The notes: generated by a model not told the origin, from the letters alone. A DNA stretch of 64,000 nt from Phytopseudomonas flavescens (GCF_900100535.1 NZ_FNDG01000001.1:1-64000); one strand, 5' to 3'. Positions 9,541 to 18,591 are shown, counted from the stretch's first letter. Program-made: numbers and translations.

Positions 9541-9611
9541 AACAAGTCTCACGGGCACAGCGAACCGACATCCGCAGGCGGATGGGTCGGTGTGCCATCG
9601 AAGGGGTTGAG

Positions 9612-10145
9612 TCAGCGAGCGGAAGGAACCGCGCCCACCATGAAAAATACTGCTTTGGCGACCGTCTGCGAGCGGTTGCGCCAAGCGTGGCGGGTGCCCT
9701 GCTGGATCACTACATCCCCTGGCCGCAGCAGACGCTGCTCACCGTCATCCAGTTCGAGCCACAATTCACCCTCGAGCAGTAGGCCATAGTCCAGGGTTGC
9801 GGAACGGTGCATGGCCGGGTCGTCAGGCTCGAAGATGTCGATCAACCCGGGCATGGCGCGGCTCATCTCGGCCGCAGCCCGCTGTGCATCCAGAGGCGCC
9901 GCCATGACAGCATCAGGGGGGAGATGAACGACCAGCAGCGAGGTTCCCCCTGGGCCGGGGATCATCGAGCCACCCTCGCGGGTGAGATCCTCGCTCATGG
10001 CGCATTCGGGCCGGGTAGCCCAGACCTGGGAAATGGAGTATCCCGGAATGTCCTGAAAACTGTTGGCACGGGGTGCCTGGCCATCTTCAACGAACACCGA
10101 ACGACCCTGCTCGTCGTGCCCGGTAACGATTCTTCTGAGCTGCAT
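9612..10145 (-). CDS. Cupin-domain protein
   Basis: A 177-residue protein with one C-terminal cupin barrel. Motif 2 is recognisable ([15 protein letters not shown], with Gln where Pro is usual) and contributes one metal-ligand His. Motif 1 ([18 protein letters not shown]) has lost the usual HxH, so it may not bind metal in the standard way. Similar stand-alone cupins occur in aromatic catabolic clusters with uncharacterised roles. It is 71 bases upstream of the thiolase in the same direction and probably in its operon. Confidence 0.78.
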   Translation of the reverse strand: MQLRRIVTGHDEQGRSVFVEDGQAPRANSFQDIPGYSISQVWATRPECAMSEDLTREGGSMIPGPGGTSLLVVHLPPDAVMAAPLDAQRAAAEMSRAMPGLIDIFEPDDPAMHRSATLDYGLLLEGELWLELDDGEQRLLRPGDVVIQQGTRHAWRNRSQTVAKAVFFMVGAVPSAR

Positions 10146-10350
10146 GTATAGACCCCTCCAGCGTGCGCCCCATGGGCACCGCTAAAAAACACCTCGGCTT
10201 TGGCTTCCCGCGTCGCTCCACCTGCATCCATGCAGCCGCGCACTGTCATCGCTGCCCTGCATTTCGCCGCGGCGCCCGGGGTGTTTTTGCCGTGACCAGC
10301 AGCGGCCTCGTGCTAACGGCCTCGCCGCGGTTTTGCAAGTTCCCCCGAGC

Positions 10351-10381
10351 AGCCGGGCGAGCCGGCCAGGCCCGCCCGGCT
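10351..10381 (-). terminator. GC-rich hairpin after the MDR gene
   Basis: AGCCGGGCG (10351-10359) pairs perfectly with CGCCCGGCT (10373-10381) just past the stop of the MDR gene. There is no clear T-run, so it may be a pause or mRNA-stabilising hairpin rather than a full terminator. Confidence 0.35.
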
Positions 10382-10387
10382 CGCGGT

Positions 10388-11503
10388 TCAAGGACAGATG
10401 ACGTAGTTGCCAAAGCCACCGTTGCGATTCTCGATGCCACTGATGGCCTGGTTGATTTCATCGAGGGCGAACACGCTGTGCTCGAAGAACGACAGATCGA
10501 GCACGCCCGACTCGACCATGTCGACCATTTCCTGGCCCTGCCCGGCAGTGAACCAGACCGAACCGCTGACCTGGATGCCATTGTCCATCATCCAGTGCAG
10601 ATCCAGCGGCACCGGCCCGGCTACCGCTCCGATATTGACCAGGTGACCACCGCGATGCAGGCCATTCAAGGCATCGACCAGGCTCTCGGCGGGCGCCCCG
10701 GGACCCAGTGCGTCGATCACCACATCGGCTCCCTCGCCCTGGGTCACCTGCCTTACCCAGTCGGCGGTGGAGCCCTTGCCCAGGGTGTGGATCTGGATAC
10801 GGCCCGGTGCCGCCAGATCCTTGACCCGCTGGAACAGCGCCTCGTTGCGTGCGGTGCCGAGGATGCGCCGTACACCTATGGCCAAAGCCAGGGCGACCGC
10901 CCCCAGGCCCAGGGTGCCACTGATGCCGTTGATCAGCACGGTGCTGCTCGGTCCCACGTTGGCCTGGCGCAACGCACGGTAGGCCGTACCCAGGTAACCC
11001 AGGCGCGCCGCCGTCTCGAAGCTCAGGTTGTCGGGCAGTCTGACCAGGCTGTATTGAGGAGCCGGCATGAACTCGCAGAGCCCGCCGTAAGGGTAATCCT
11101 CGAACATGCGCGGGCTGCGGGTGGTGAACCCGAAATAGCCGTTGAAGGTATAGGCGGTGCAGCCGGTAGAGTTGCCCGACCGGCAGGCGCGGCAGGAACC
11201 GCAGTAACGTGCCGGGTTGACGTAGACGCGGTCACCGGGCTTGAAGTCATAGACCTGGTCGCCGACCTGCTCGACGACACCTGCCGGGTCGAGACCGAAG
11301 ATCGCCGGCAGTTTGGGCAGCGGCAGGTGCGGGAACCAGGTGGTCCAGTTGGTGAGGATGTTGTGCAGATTGGGCACGATGCCGCAGGCCTTGACCCGCA
11401 CCAGTACCTCGGTAGGACGGATGGAGGGCATCGGAACCTGTTCGATCTCCATCGGTTTGCCGCCCTCGTACATACGTGCGGCACGCATCATCTTCGTAGT
11501 CAT
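10388..11503 (-). CDS. MDR-family (alcohol dehydrogenase-like) oxidoreductase without catalytic zinc ligands
   Basis: A 371-residue medium-chain dehydrogenase/reductase. The structural-zinc lobe is intact (CGSCRACRSGNSTGC), and NAD(P) binding is expected in the Rossmann half (NGISGTLGLGAVALALAIG). The catalytic-zinc site is changed: the usual CGICxSD is CGIVPNL (Val43) and the usual GHE is GLD (Leu71). It is therefore unlikely to be a zinc-dependent alcohol dehydrogenase and may act as an enone/quinone-type reductase. The ATG at 11503 is preceded by GGAG. It follows the DUF1185 gene after 73 bases. Confidence 0.85.
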   Translation of the reverse strand: MTTKMMRAARMYEGGKPMEIEQVPMPSIRPTEVLVRVKACGIVPNLHNILTNWTTWFPHLPLPKLPAIFGLDPAGVVEQVGDQVYDFKPGDRVYVNPARYCGSCRACRSGNSTGCTAYTFNGYFGFTTRSPRMFEDYPYGGLCEFMPAPQYSLVRLPDNLSFETAARLGYLGTAYRALRQANVGPSSTVLINGISGTLGLGAVALALAIGVRRILGTARNEALFQRVKDLAAPGRIQIHTLGKGSTADWVRQVTQGEGADVVIDALGPGAPAESLVDALNGLHRGGHLVNIGAVAGPVPLDLHWMMDNGIQVSGSVWFTAGQGQEMVDMVESGVLDLSFFEHSVFALDEINQAISGIENRNGGFGNYVICP

Positions 11504-11576
11504 GCTGTTTCTCCAACTCTTGTTCTTGTTATTTGCCGGCCGCCCGCACCCTGGCACGGGCGGAAAAAGCGCTGAA

Positions 11577-12158
11577 TCAGCGCAGACCGTCCTCACCCTT
11601 GACGTCCGCGGCGGCGAGCCCGCCCAGGCGTGCATGGATACGTCCACCGCTGGCCATGGCCAGACCGAAGGCGATCTCGTTGCGCCGTGGCCCGTCCCAT
11701 AGCGTCATCTCGGCCACGCCGAAATGGCTACGTACATAAGCGGCATGAATGTGCCCCAGCGGCACCATCAGGCGGCAGCCCGGCCCACCGATGGTCTTGG
11801 CGGCCGGGACGATGGCCCTGGGTTCGCCGAGCAGCGCGCGCATGGCCCAGCCGCCAGCTTCATGCCAAACCGCAGCGTGTTCCAGCTCGCCATCTTCTCC
11901 GACGATGGCCGCCTTGCCATAGGCTTGCACCCTGTCCGCCCCTCCCAGCGCCTCCACCAACCGCTGCGAGAGCTGCGTACCCAGCGCCCGCAACGCCTGC
12001 ATGAAGGGCAGCAGGTCCTCTTCATAACGCCCGGCGTAAGGGTTCTCGATCACTGCGGCCGCCGTCGCGACCCTCAGCGGCTGGGCGGCCAGCGGCCCCC
12101 CCTCATGCAGGACATCTTCGATATCCAGTTTGAACTTGCGGACGTTCACCAATCCCAT
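11577..12158 (-). CDS. DUF1185 (amino acid synthesis family) protein
   Basis: A 193-residue protein that I recognise as the DUF1185 / amino acid synthesis family from the start VRKFKLDIEDVLHEGG, the segment AAVIENPYAGRYEEDL, and IVPAAKTIGGPGCRLMVPLGH. The family name is historical and the biochemical function is not established. Members recur in gene clusters for aromatic or flavonoid breakdown. It is the first gene of the leftward operon and divergent from the FAH-family hydrolase. The shared 113-base gap carries the putative GntR operator. Confidence 0.8.
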   Translation of the reverse strand: MGLVNVRKFKLDIEDVLHEGGPLAAQPLRVATAAAVIENPYAGRYEEDLLPFMQALRALGTQLSQRLVEALGGADRVQAYGKAAIVGEDGELEHAAVWHEAGGWAMRALLGEPRAIVPAAKTIGGPGCRLMVPLGHIHAAYVRSHFGVAEMTLWDGPRRNEIAFGLAMASGGRIHARLGGLAAADVKGEDGLR

Positions 12159-12238
12159 GCTCGCTCTCCTGACGCCTGAGAAATTTTTATTGGCGTGTTT
12201 TCATTATGCATCTTGCGATTTATTGTGCAAGAACTTAT

Positions 12239-12254
12239 GTTTTATGCACAAAAC
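12239..12254. promoter_or_regulatory. Putative GntR operator in the divergent 12159-12271 promoter region
   Basis: GTTTTATGCACAAAAC is almost fully palindromic and matches TTTTRTGCAYAAAA. Related half-sites lie nearby (ATGCAT at 12206, TTGTGCAA at 12223). It sits 18 bases before the FAH gene ATG and between the two divergent catabolic operons, a natural place for repression. Near-identical copies flank the GntR gene at 16907-17608. Confidence 0.55.
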
Positions 12255-12271
12255 AACAGAGAGGTCTCACC

Positions 12272-13123
12272 ATGAAACTCGTTTCCTTCCACCTCAACGG
12301 TCGAGCCGGGTATGGCGCCGTCGTTGGCGAGCGGGTCGTCGACCTGGGCAGCCACTTCGCCGACATCCCCGACCTGGCCAGTCTGCTCGCCGCACCGGCG
12401 AAGCTGGCCCAGGCACGCGAACTGGCGGCCGGTTCGAACGGTGAACACGCACTCGCCGACCTCACCCTGGATCCGGTCATCCCGGCCCCCGGCAAGGTCA
12501 TCTGCGTCGGCATCAACTACGTCGCCCATGCCGAAGAGGCCGGCCGCAAGGTTGGCAAGCATCCGGTGATCTTCCAGCGCTTCGCCGAAACCCTGCTGGC
12601 CCACGGCGCGCCGCTGATTCGGCCGAAGGTGTCCGAGGAATTCGACTTCGAGGCCGAGCTGGCAGTGGTGATCGGCAAGGGCGGCTCGCACATCGCGCCG
12701 CAAGACGCCATGGACCACGTTGCCGGTTACACCTGCTTCAACGATGCCAGCGTACGCGACTGGCAGTTCCACACCCACCAGTACGGCATGGGCAAGACCT
12801 TCCGCTCGACCGGTGCGCTGGGCCCCTGGCTGGTGACCGCCGACGAGATCGCCGACTATCGCGAGCTGCAGGTTCGCGGCATCCTCAATGGCGAGCAGTT
12901 GCAGCAGGGCCAGCTGTCCGAACTGGCATTCGACATTCCACACCTGATTTCCTACGTCTCCCAGGCACTCGACTGGAACCCCGGCGACATCCTCGCCACC
13001 GGGACTCCCAGCGGTATCGGCTTCAAGCGCAACCCGCCAATCTTCCTCAAGCCCGGAGACGTATTCGAAGTGACGATCAGCCAGATCGGCACCTTGAGCA
13101 ATCCGGTCGTCGACGAAGCCTGA
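12272..13123 (+). CDS. Fumarylacetoacetate hydrolase family protein
   Basis: A 283-residue FAH-fold protein. Seen: ICVGINYVAHAEEAG; the metal-binding acidic residues in EEFDFEAELAVVIG; HVAGYTCFNDASVRDWQ; and the C-terminal ILATGTPSGIGF. Family members hydrolyse or isomerise acylpyruvate-type ring-cleavage products using a divalent metal. It is first in the rightward operon (FAH, VOC, ALDH, hydroxylase). The ATG at 12272 follows GAGAGG; an upstream start at 12206 would read through the operator and is rejected. Confidence 0.9.
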   Translation: MKLVSFHLNGRAGYGAVVGERVVDLGSHFADIPDLASLLAAPAKLAQARELAAGSNGEHALADLTLDPVIPAPGKVICVGINYVAHAEEAGRKVGKHPVIFQRFAETLLAHGAPLIRPKVSEEFDFEAELAVVIGKGGSHIAPQDAMDHVAGYTCFNDASVRDWQFHTHQYGMGKTFRSTGALGPWLVTADEIADYRELQVRGILNGEQLQQGQLSELAFDIPHLISYVSQALDWNPGDILATGTPSGIGFKRNPPIFLKPGDVFEVTISQIGTLSNPVVDEA

Positions 13124-13162
13124 GCCCGTCATCCTTACAAACACAACAAAAGGAATCCGCAC

Positions 13163-13720
13163 ATGGCCACCCTGCCCCGCATCAACTTCACCCACACAGG
13201 CACCTTCTGCAGCGACCTGGACAACATGGTCGAGTTCTACTGCAGCAAACTGGGCTTCGTCATCAGCGACCAGGGAACGGCCTCGACCGGCCACCGCCTG
13301 TTCTTCATGACCCAGAACCCGGAAGTTCACCACCAGCTGGTGCTGTTCGACGGCAAGCCCACCGACCTGCCGTTCAACCCGATCAATCAGTTGTCCTTCC
13401 TGCTCGATAGCCTGGATGACCTCAGGGCCTACTATGCCTTTGCCAAGGCCAACGGCCTCGGCCCGCTCGATCAGGTCGACCATGGCAACGCGTGGTCGAT
13501 GTATTTCAAGGACCCGGAAGGCAACCCCATCGAGATGTACGTGGACGCGCCCTTCTATACCAACCAGCCCTGCCGTGAACCACTGGATCTCGAGCAGAGC
13601 AGCGAGCAGATTCTCGCCACCACCGAAGCCATGTGCCGCCGTCGGCCCGGCTTCCAGCCCCGTGAACAATGGATCGAGTCGACCCGCCAGCGCATCGCGC
13701 AGCAACGCGTCAGTTGGTGA
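13163..13720 (+). CDS. VOC-family protein, probable extradiol ring-cleavage dioxygenase
   Basis: A 185-residue vicinal-oxygen-chelate protein. A candidate metal triad is present: His11 (INFTHTGTF), a His in the EVHHQLVLFDG strand, and a Glu in NPIEMYVDAPF, matching the His-His-Glu of extradiol dioxygenases and glyoxalases. Position between a hydroxylase and an FAH-family hydrolase favours meta-type cleavage of a catecholic intermediate. One-domain VOC proteins also include isomerases and lyases, so the reaction is inferred. AAAGGAA lies before the ATG. Confidence 0.8.
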   Translation: MATLPRINFTHTGTFCSDLDNMVEFYCSKLGFVISDQGTASTGHRLFFMTQNPEVHHQLVLFDGKPTDLPFNPINQLSFLLDSLDDLRAYYAFAKANGLGPLDQVDHGNAWSMYFKDPEGNPIEMYVDAPFYTNQPCREPLDLEQSSEQILATTEAMCRRRPGFQPREQWIESTRQRIAQQRVSW

Positions 13721-13728
13721 GCAACCCA

Positions 13729-13749
13729 GTGCGGCCCACAGGGCCGCAC
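13729..13749 (+). repeat. Perfect hairpin between the VOC and ALDH genes
   Basis: GTGCGGCCC - ACA - GGGCCGCAC is a perfect 9-bp stem with a 3-nt loop and no T-run, inside the operon. It is a likely mRNA-processing or stability element rather than a terminator. Confidence 0.5.
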
Positions 13750-13769
13750 GCCATCTCGGGTAGAAGCAC

Positions 13770-15200
13770 ATGCACAAGAATTTCATCAACGGCGCCTGGT
13801 GCGAAGGCCAGACGCTACGCGAAAACCTCAGCCCCTCGGATCTCACGGATCGTGTCGGCCTGTACGCCCAGGCCGACGCTCGGGACACTCGCAATGCCAT
13901 CGAAGCCGCCGAGGCCGCCCAGCCGCTATGGGCGGCCGGCGGTTCGCAGCGCCGCGCCGAGGCACTGGACTTCATCGGCCATGAGCTACTGGCGCGCCGT
14001 GAGGAACTCGGCCGCCTGTTGGCCCGCGAGGAAGGCAAGGTGCTGGCTGAAGGCATCGCCGAGGTCGTCCGTGCCGGGCATATCTTCAGGTTCTTCGCCG
14101 GTGAAGCCGTGCGGGTGTCCGGTGAACATATCGAATCGGTGCGCCCCGGCATCGATGTCGATGTCTTGCGCCAGCCACTCGGCGTGATCGGCATCATCAC
14201 ACCCTGGAACTTCCCCATCGCCATACCGGCCTGGAAGATCGCCCCGGCCCTGGCGTATGGCAACGCCGTGGTGTTCAAGCCGGCCGACCTGGTGCCGGGC
14301 AGCGCCTGGGCACTGGCCGAGATCATCAGCCGTGCCGGCTTGCCGCCTGGCACCTTCAACCTGCTGATGGGCCGCGGCAGCGTGATCGGCGAAGCGCTGG
14401 CCGAATCCACCTCGGTACGGGGGATCAGCTTCACCGGCTCGACCGCCACCGGCCAGCGCCTGATGCGCAGCGCCGGGCAGCGCTTCGCCAAACTGCAGTT
14501 GGAAATGGGCGGCAAGAACCCGCTGGTGGTACTGGCCGACGCCAACCTCGGGCAGGCCGTGGAATGCGCCGTTCAGGGCGCTTACTTTTCCACCGGGCAA
14601 CGCTGTACCGCGTCCTCAAGGTTGATCGTCGAAAAGACCCTCCATGGGCGCTTCGTCGAAGCGCTCAGCGAGCGCCTTGCCGGGCTGCGCGTCGGCCATG
14701 CCTTGCAGGCGGACAGCCAGATCGGCCCGGTCGCCGATATGGCCCAGTTCGGCCAGAACCTCGATTACGTCGACATCGGCCAGCGCGAGGGCGCGGTGCT
14801 GGCTCAAGGTGGGCAGGCGCTGAAGCGTGATACCGAGGGCTACTACATGAGCCCGGCGCTGTTCATCGATGCCCAGTCGAGCATGCGCATCGCCCAGGAA
14901 GAAATTTTCGGCCCGGTGGCCTGCGTGATCGCCGTGGACGACTACGAGCACGCCCTGGAAATCGCCAACGACACCCCCTTCGGCTTGTCGGCAGGCATCT
15001 GCACCACATCGCTCAAGCATGCCACTCATTACAAGCGTCAGGTACAGAGCGGCATGGTGATGGTCAACACACCGACTGCCGGCGTCGACTACCACGTGCC
15101 ATTCGGCGGAACCAAAGCCTCCAGCCACGGCGCGCGGGAACAGGGACGCCACGCCATCGAATTCTTCACCAGCGTGAAAACCGCCTATACCCAGGCCTGA
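13770..15200 (+). CDS. NAD(P)-dependent aldehyde dehydrogenase
   Basis: A 476-residue aldehyde dehydrogenase. The cofactor-binding segment is IITPWNFPIAIPAWKIAPALAYGN, and FTGSTATGQRL is the dinucleotide loop. The general base is Glu245 (LEMGGKNP) and the catalytic nucleophile Cys279 (GQRCTASSRL). It oxidises an aldehyde to a carboxylate; close relatives act on succinate semialdehyde or 2,5-dioxovalerate, but the specificity here is unknown. It lies downstream of the VOC gene and upstream of the hydroxylase, so it probably handles an aldehyde released after ring cleavage. Confidence 0.93.
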   Translation: MHKNFINGAWCEGQTLRENLSPSDLTDRVGLYAQADARDTRNAIEAAEAAQPLWAAGGSQRRAEALDFIGHELLARREELGRLLAREEGKVLAEGIAEVVRAGHIFRFFAGEAVRVSGEHIESVRPGIDVDVLRQPLGVIGIITPWNFPIAIPAWKIAPALAYGNAVVFKPADLVPGSAWALAEIISRAGLPPGTFNLLMGRGSVIGEALAESTSVRGISFTGSTATGQRLMRSAGQRFAKLQLEMGGKNPLVVLADANLGQAVECAVQGAYFSTGQRCTASSRLIVEKTLHGRFVEALSERLAGLRVGHALQADSQIGPVADMAQFGQNLDYVDIGQREGAVLAQGGQALKRDTEGYYMSPALFIDAQSSMRIAQEEIFGPVACVIAVDDYEHALEIANDTPFGLSAGICTTSLKHATHYKRQVQSGMVMVNTPTAGVDYHVPFGGTKASSHGAREQGRHAIEFFTSVKTAYTQA

Positions 15201-15243
15201 AGCAGCAGCTCGACCCCATGACAATAACAAGATGGAGAGCATT

Positions 15244-16803
15244 ATGGATTACCACCTGATCATCGTCGGCCTGGGCCCGGTGGGCGTTACCGCCGCCAAC
15301 CTCGCCAGCCAGTGGGGCCTGCGCACCCTGGTGCTCGACAAGAGCGAAAGCGTCTATCAGAACCCCCGCGCGATGGGGATGGATCACGAAGCCATGCGCA
15401 CCTTCGACAATATCGGCCTTGCCGACTCGATCGCCGAATACGTGATGCCCTATCGCGCCTCGCACTACCTGAACGCCGAAGGGCAGTTGATCAAGCATAT
15501 CGATGCGGCCAAACCGCCATTCCTGCTCGGCTGGGCTCCCAACTACGTGTTCTCCCAACCGCCGCTGGAACGTGCGCTGCGCGCCAACCTGGATACCCAG
15601 GACAATGTCGAGGTGCGCCTGGGCCGCGAGGTACTCCAGGTCGACGATCACGACGGCGCGGTCAGCGTGCGTTTCCGCGACGCCAAGGGCAACGTCGAAG
15701 AGGCCAGCGCGACCTACCTGCTGGCCTGCGACGGTGGCACCAGTCCGATCCGCACCAACCTGCAACTGCACATGGAAGACCTGGCCTTCGACGAACCCTG
15801 GCTGGTCGTCGACGTGATCCTCAAGGAAGGCGCCGGCACCGCGCTGCCGGAAACCAACGTGCAGTACTGCGAGACCGGTCGCCCGAGCACTTTCGTGGTC
15901 GGCCCGGGGCGGCACCGGCGCTGGGAGTTCATGATCAACGACGACGAAACGCCCACCGACATCATTCGCCCCGAGTCGATTCAGAAGCTGATTTCACGCT
16001 GGCTGCCCGCCGAGGGTTACGACATCTGGCGCGCCTCCACCTACCGTTTCCACGCGCTGATTCTGGAGCGCTGGCGGGTTGGCAATATCTTCTTCCTCGG
16101 CGATGCCGCGCACATGACGCCCCCTTTCCTCGCCCAGGGCATGTGCCAGGGGCTGCGCGATGCCATGAACCTGATCTGGAAGCTGGCTCTGGTGGAACGT
16201 GCAGCGGCCTCGCCCAGGCTGCTCGACAGCTACCAGGTCGAGCGCGCCCCTCATGTGAAGCGCACTACCGAAGTGGCCAAGGAATTCGGCCAGACCATCT
16301 GCGAGCGCGACCCGGCGCGGGCTGCCGAACGCGACAGAGTGCTGCTCACCACCCGGCAGGGGACAGTTGGCTGCACCATTCGCCAGTCTCTGATACCGGG
16401 CCTGCAACGGGGCTTCATCGATTGCCGCGCGCCAGCCGGCGAGCTATTCCCCCAACCGAGGGTGACCGCCCACGACGGTCGCGAGGACCTGCTCGATCGC
16501 TTTACCGGGCAAAGCCTGCGGCTGGTGATCGCCGACGGTTTCACCGCCACGCACGAGCTGCTGGCCACGCTCGACGACGCACTGGCCGGCGTGCCACTGC
16601 CGCTGCACGTGGTGCAACTGAGCGCGCACCCCGTGGCCCGAAACCAGTACCGCGAACACGACGGGCTGCTGGCTGCCTGGCTACGGCAGCATGGCTGCCA
16701 GGTCGCCCTGATTCGCCCGGATCACTACGTATACGGCGGGGCCGCCAATTTCGAGGAAGCGGTGCAGTTGATCCGCCGGTGCCTGAGCGAATTGCGCGGC
16801 TGA
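15244..16803 (+). CDS. FAD-dependent aromatic hydroxylase, MhpA-like
   Basis: A 519-residue group A flavin monooxygenase. GxGxxG is present as IVGLGPVGVTAANLA, the second FAD motif as LLACDGGTSPIR, and the GD motif as FFLGDAAHMTPPFLAQG. A C-terminal thioredoxin-like tail follows. It resembles 3-(3-hydroxyphenyl)propionate hydroxylase and other enzymes that add an ortho hydroxyl to a phenol using NAD(P)H and O2. ATG 15244 follows GGAG with correct spacing; ATG 15232, twelve bases upstream, lacks a ribosome site. It probably makes the dihydroxy substrate for the VOC enzyme. Confidence 0.9.
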   Translation: MDYHLIIVGLGPVGVTAANLASQWGLRTLVLDKSESVYQNPRAMGMDHEAMRTFDNIGLADSIAEYVMPYRASHYLNAEGQLIKHIDAAKPPFLLGWAPNYVFSQPPLERALRANLDTQDNVEVRLGREVLQVDDHDGAVSVRFRDAKGNVEEASATYLLACDGGTSPIRTNLQLHMEDLAFDEPWLVVDVILKEGAGTALPETNVQYCETGRPSTFVVGPGRHRRWEFMINDDETPTDIIRPESIQKLISRWLPAEGYDIWRASTYRFHALILERWRVGNIFFLGDAAHMTPPFLAQGMCQGLRDAMNLIWKLALVERAAASPRLLDSYQVERAPHVKRTTEVAKEFGQTICERDPARAAERDRVLLTTRQGTVGCTIRQSLIPGLQRGFIDCRAPAGELFPQPRVTAHDGREDLLDRFTGQSLRLVIADGFTATHELLATLDDALAGVPLPLHVVQLSAHPVARNQYREHDGLLAAWLRQHGCQVALIRPDHYVYGGAANFEEAVQLIRRCLSELRG

Positions 16804-16808
16804 AGGAC

Positions 16809-16901
16809 AGCAGGCCAGCCTGCCGGCCTGCTCATCGATCGTTTGCGATACCCATAGCGGACACCAAACGCCCGCCCGCCGGAACGGCGGAGCGGGCGTT
16901 T
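16809..16901. terminator. Convergent terminator hairpins between the hydroxylase and GntR genes
   Basis: Two stem-loops lie between convergent genes. AGCAGGCC (16809-16816) pairs with GGCCTGCT (16825-16832). A longer stem runs from AAACGCCCGC (16866-16875) through CCGCCG-GAA-CGGCGG to GCGGGCGTTT (16892-16901), with one bulged A. The outer AAA/TTT ends make it plausible in both directions. Confidence 0.65.
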
Positions 16902-16906
16902 GCCTG

Positions 16907-17608
16907 TCACTGCAGGGTCGAGTGCTGCTGGCGCAAAACGTCGGTGACGTGGCTCAGGGTGCCGCCGATGTGGTTGCCGAGCAGACCAACCGACACGTCG
17001 ATATCGCGCGACAGTACCGCGTCGATCAACTGCTTGTGCTCGTCGCCCTTGTGTCGCTCGACCTTGCGGTGCAGCGCGGAGAAGCGGCGATAGCGCTCGG
17101 CCTGGTCGAACAGCGAGTCGATCAGGCGCAGCAGCATGGCCGACGGACAGGCGGAAAACAGCGCGAAGTGGAACGCCTTGTGGCGCACCGACCAGTCGTC
17201 GTCAAGGGCCACGGCAATGCTGCCAAGGCGCTTCTCGACCACGTTGAGACGGTGGAAAGCACCGAGCACGTCGGCTTCCCAGGCGTCATCACCATGGCGA
17301 ATCGCCTCGGCCAGCGCCTCGCATTCCAGCAGGCGACGCAACTGGGTGATCTGCTGGAAGTCGTCGACCGACAACCGCGCGACGCGAAATCCCTTGTTCT
17401 CGTTGGCCTCGACTATGCCTTCCTGGGCGAGGCGATTGAGTGCTTCGCGAATGGGCGAACTACTCAGGCCATAGCTTTGGGAAAGCTGCGCGACCTTGAG
17501 TTTTTCACCGGGCGACAGCTCGCAGCAGATGATCGATTTCTTCATCTGCTGCAAGGCCACCTCGATGAGGGAGCCACCTTGGGGATTCGACATGTCACGG
17601 TTATCCAT
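16907..17608 (-). CDS. GntR-family regulator with FCD domain
   Basis: A 233-residue regulator in the FadR/FCD subfamily. The winged helix runs from about residue 12 (LIEVALQQMKKSIICCELSP) through LSQSYGLSSSPIREALNRLAQEG, and the C-terminal two-thirds is the all-helical ligand-binding FCD domain. The start could be ATG 17608 or ATG 17593; neither has a strong ribosome site, and a longer frame would overlap the operator. Palindromes 17629-17642 and 17786-17799 sit directly upstream, suggesting autoregulation. It probably represses the island until a pathway metabolite binds. Confidence 0.87.
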   Translation of the reverse strand: MDNRDMSNPQGGSLIEVALQQMKKSIICCELSPGEKLKVAQLSQSYGLSSSPIREALNRLAQEGIVEANENKGFRVARLSVDDFQQITQLRRLLECEALAEAIRHGDDAWEADVLGAFHRLNVVEKRLGSIAVALDDDWSVRHKAFHFALFSACPSAMLLRLIDSLFDQAERYRRFSALHRKVERHKGDEHKQLIDAVLSRDIDVSVGLLGNHIGGTLSHVTDVLRQQHSTLQ

Positions 17609-17628
17609 CGAGGTTACAGGCGAGTTAA

Positions 17629-17657
17629 TTTTATGCATAAAAAGTTCTTTATGCAAT
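17629..17657. promoter_or_regulatory. Putative autoregulatory GntR operator
   Basis: TTTTATGCATAAAA (17629-17642) is a perfect 14-bp palindrome, followed by a second partial copy TTTATGCAAT near 17648. It lies about 20 bases before the GntR start. Confidence 0.6.
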
Positions 17658-17785
17658 TTATACAGGATCGGAGCCGCTTGGCCGCGCAGAGGTTCCCGGT
17701 TTATCGCCTCGACAAATGGCAGCAGCGTCACAACCTGATCGTCGGCCGGGCTGCTCCCCTTGACGGCACTCTTCTACACACTCTA

Positions 17786-17817
17786 TTTTATGCATTAAAT
17801 AAAAATAATGCACAAAA
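17786..17817. promoter_or_regulatory. Putative GntR operator pair upstream of the DUF1097 gene
   Basis: TTTTATGCATTAAA (17786-17799, one mismatch to the palindrome) and AATAATGCACAAAA (17804-17817) lie in tandem in the AT-rich promoter region of the rightward DUF1097/GlcG block. Confidence 0.5.
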
Positions 17818-18034
17818 AAGAGCGTCCTATCCATGCAGATCCACAATCCGCTCCTCTTGCTTCCAGCAAAGCCATTTTCCCGGTCGGGTGAAACCGACAT
17901 GTCCACTACCCGCACGCCGGCGGCAGGAGGGCCACTCTCCTGCAGCTCGCCTGCCCATCCGCTCGCTCGGCCTTCCCGCACAACCGTGGTCAGCTCGTTG
18001 CGCTTATCACCGAGCCCAGCCAGGAGGCCCAGCC

Positions 18035-18535
18035 ATGTCCTTTGAAGCCTTGGGCAAACACCTGAAGATCGTCTTCGGCGAATCCCTGGTGGCGGCATCG
18101 GCGGCCACGTTCAGCGTTCTGGTGCTGGAGATGCCGGTATGGGCGATGTTTATCGGCTGGATCGCCTTCTTCACCCGCGGATTGAACCTGCACAGCGGGC
18201 TGATCAACCTCGGCTGCGTGCTCATCGGGCTGCTGCTGGGCATGCTGGCCGCCCGCACCCATGCGGCCCTGGAGCCGCTTCTGGGCGCCTACACCATCAC
18301 CCTGGTGGTGACCATCATCACAGTGATCGCGCTGTCGCTGGCCAGGCTGCCGGTCTTCAACAACCTGCTTGGTTTCTTTCTCGGGTTGGCGGCGTTCTTC
18401 GCCTCGCAGTTGCCGCCCACAGTGGGCACTTTCGCCGCTCTGGGGCTGGTCACCGGTGTCGGCAGCAGTGCCGGCTTTCTGGCCATTTCCTGGCAGAGGC
18501 GGGTCAACCGTGGCCCCGCAAGGGCCGGTAGCTGA
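18035..18535 (+). CDS. DUF1097-type inner-membrane protein
   Basis: A 166-residue hydrophobic protein with about four to five membrane segments (LVAASAATFSVLVLEM, WAMFIGWIAFFTRG, LINLGCVLIGLLLGMLAA, ITLVVTIITVIALSLA, NNLLGFFLGLAAFFAS). The layout fits the DUF1097 family, whose function is unknown. AGGAGG precedes the ATG. The leader from 17609 to 18034 carries tandem GntR-type operators. Regulation with the catabolic island suggests a role in uptake or tolerance, but there is no direct evidence. Confidence 0.7.
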   Translation: MSFEALGKHLKIVFGESLVAASAATFSVLVLEMPVWAMFIGWIAFFTRGLNLHSGLINLGCVLIGLLLGMLAARTHAALEPLLGAYTITLVVTIITVIALSLARLPVFNNLLGFFLGLAAFFASQLPPTVGTFAALGLVTGVGSSAGFLAISWQRRVNRGPARAGS

Positions 18536-18591
18536 CGCGGTGGCGAAGACGCCGAGCATTCTTCTTGACTTCTGTCCGGTAAGCGGACTAA

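Noticed and set aside
10163-11575. 470-aa rightward open frame
   Set aside because: It lies over the MDR gene on the opposite strand and has no ribosome site or family resemblance; a GC-driven shadow.
12242-14545. 767-aa leftward open frame
   Set aside because: Covers the FAH, VOC and ALDH genes, all of which are well supported on the other strand.
16922-18034. Long upstream extension of the DUF1097 frame
   Set aside because: It runs antisense through the GntR gene and operators; AGGAGG before ATG 18035 defines the real start.
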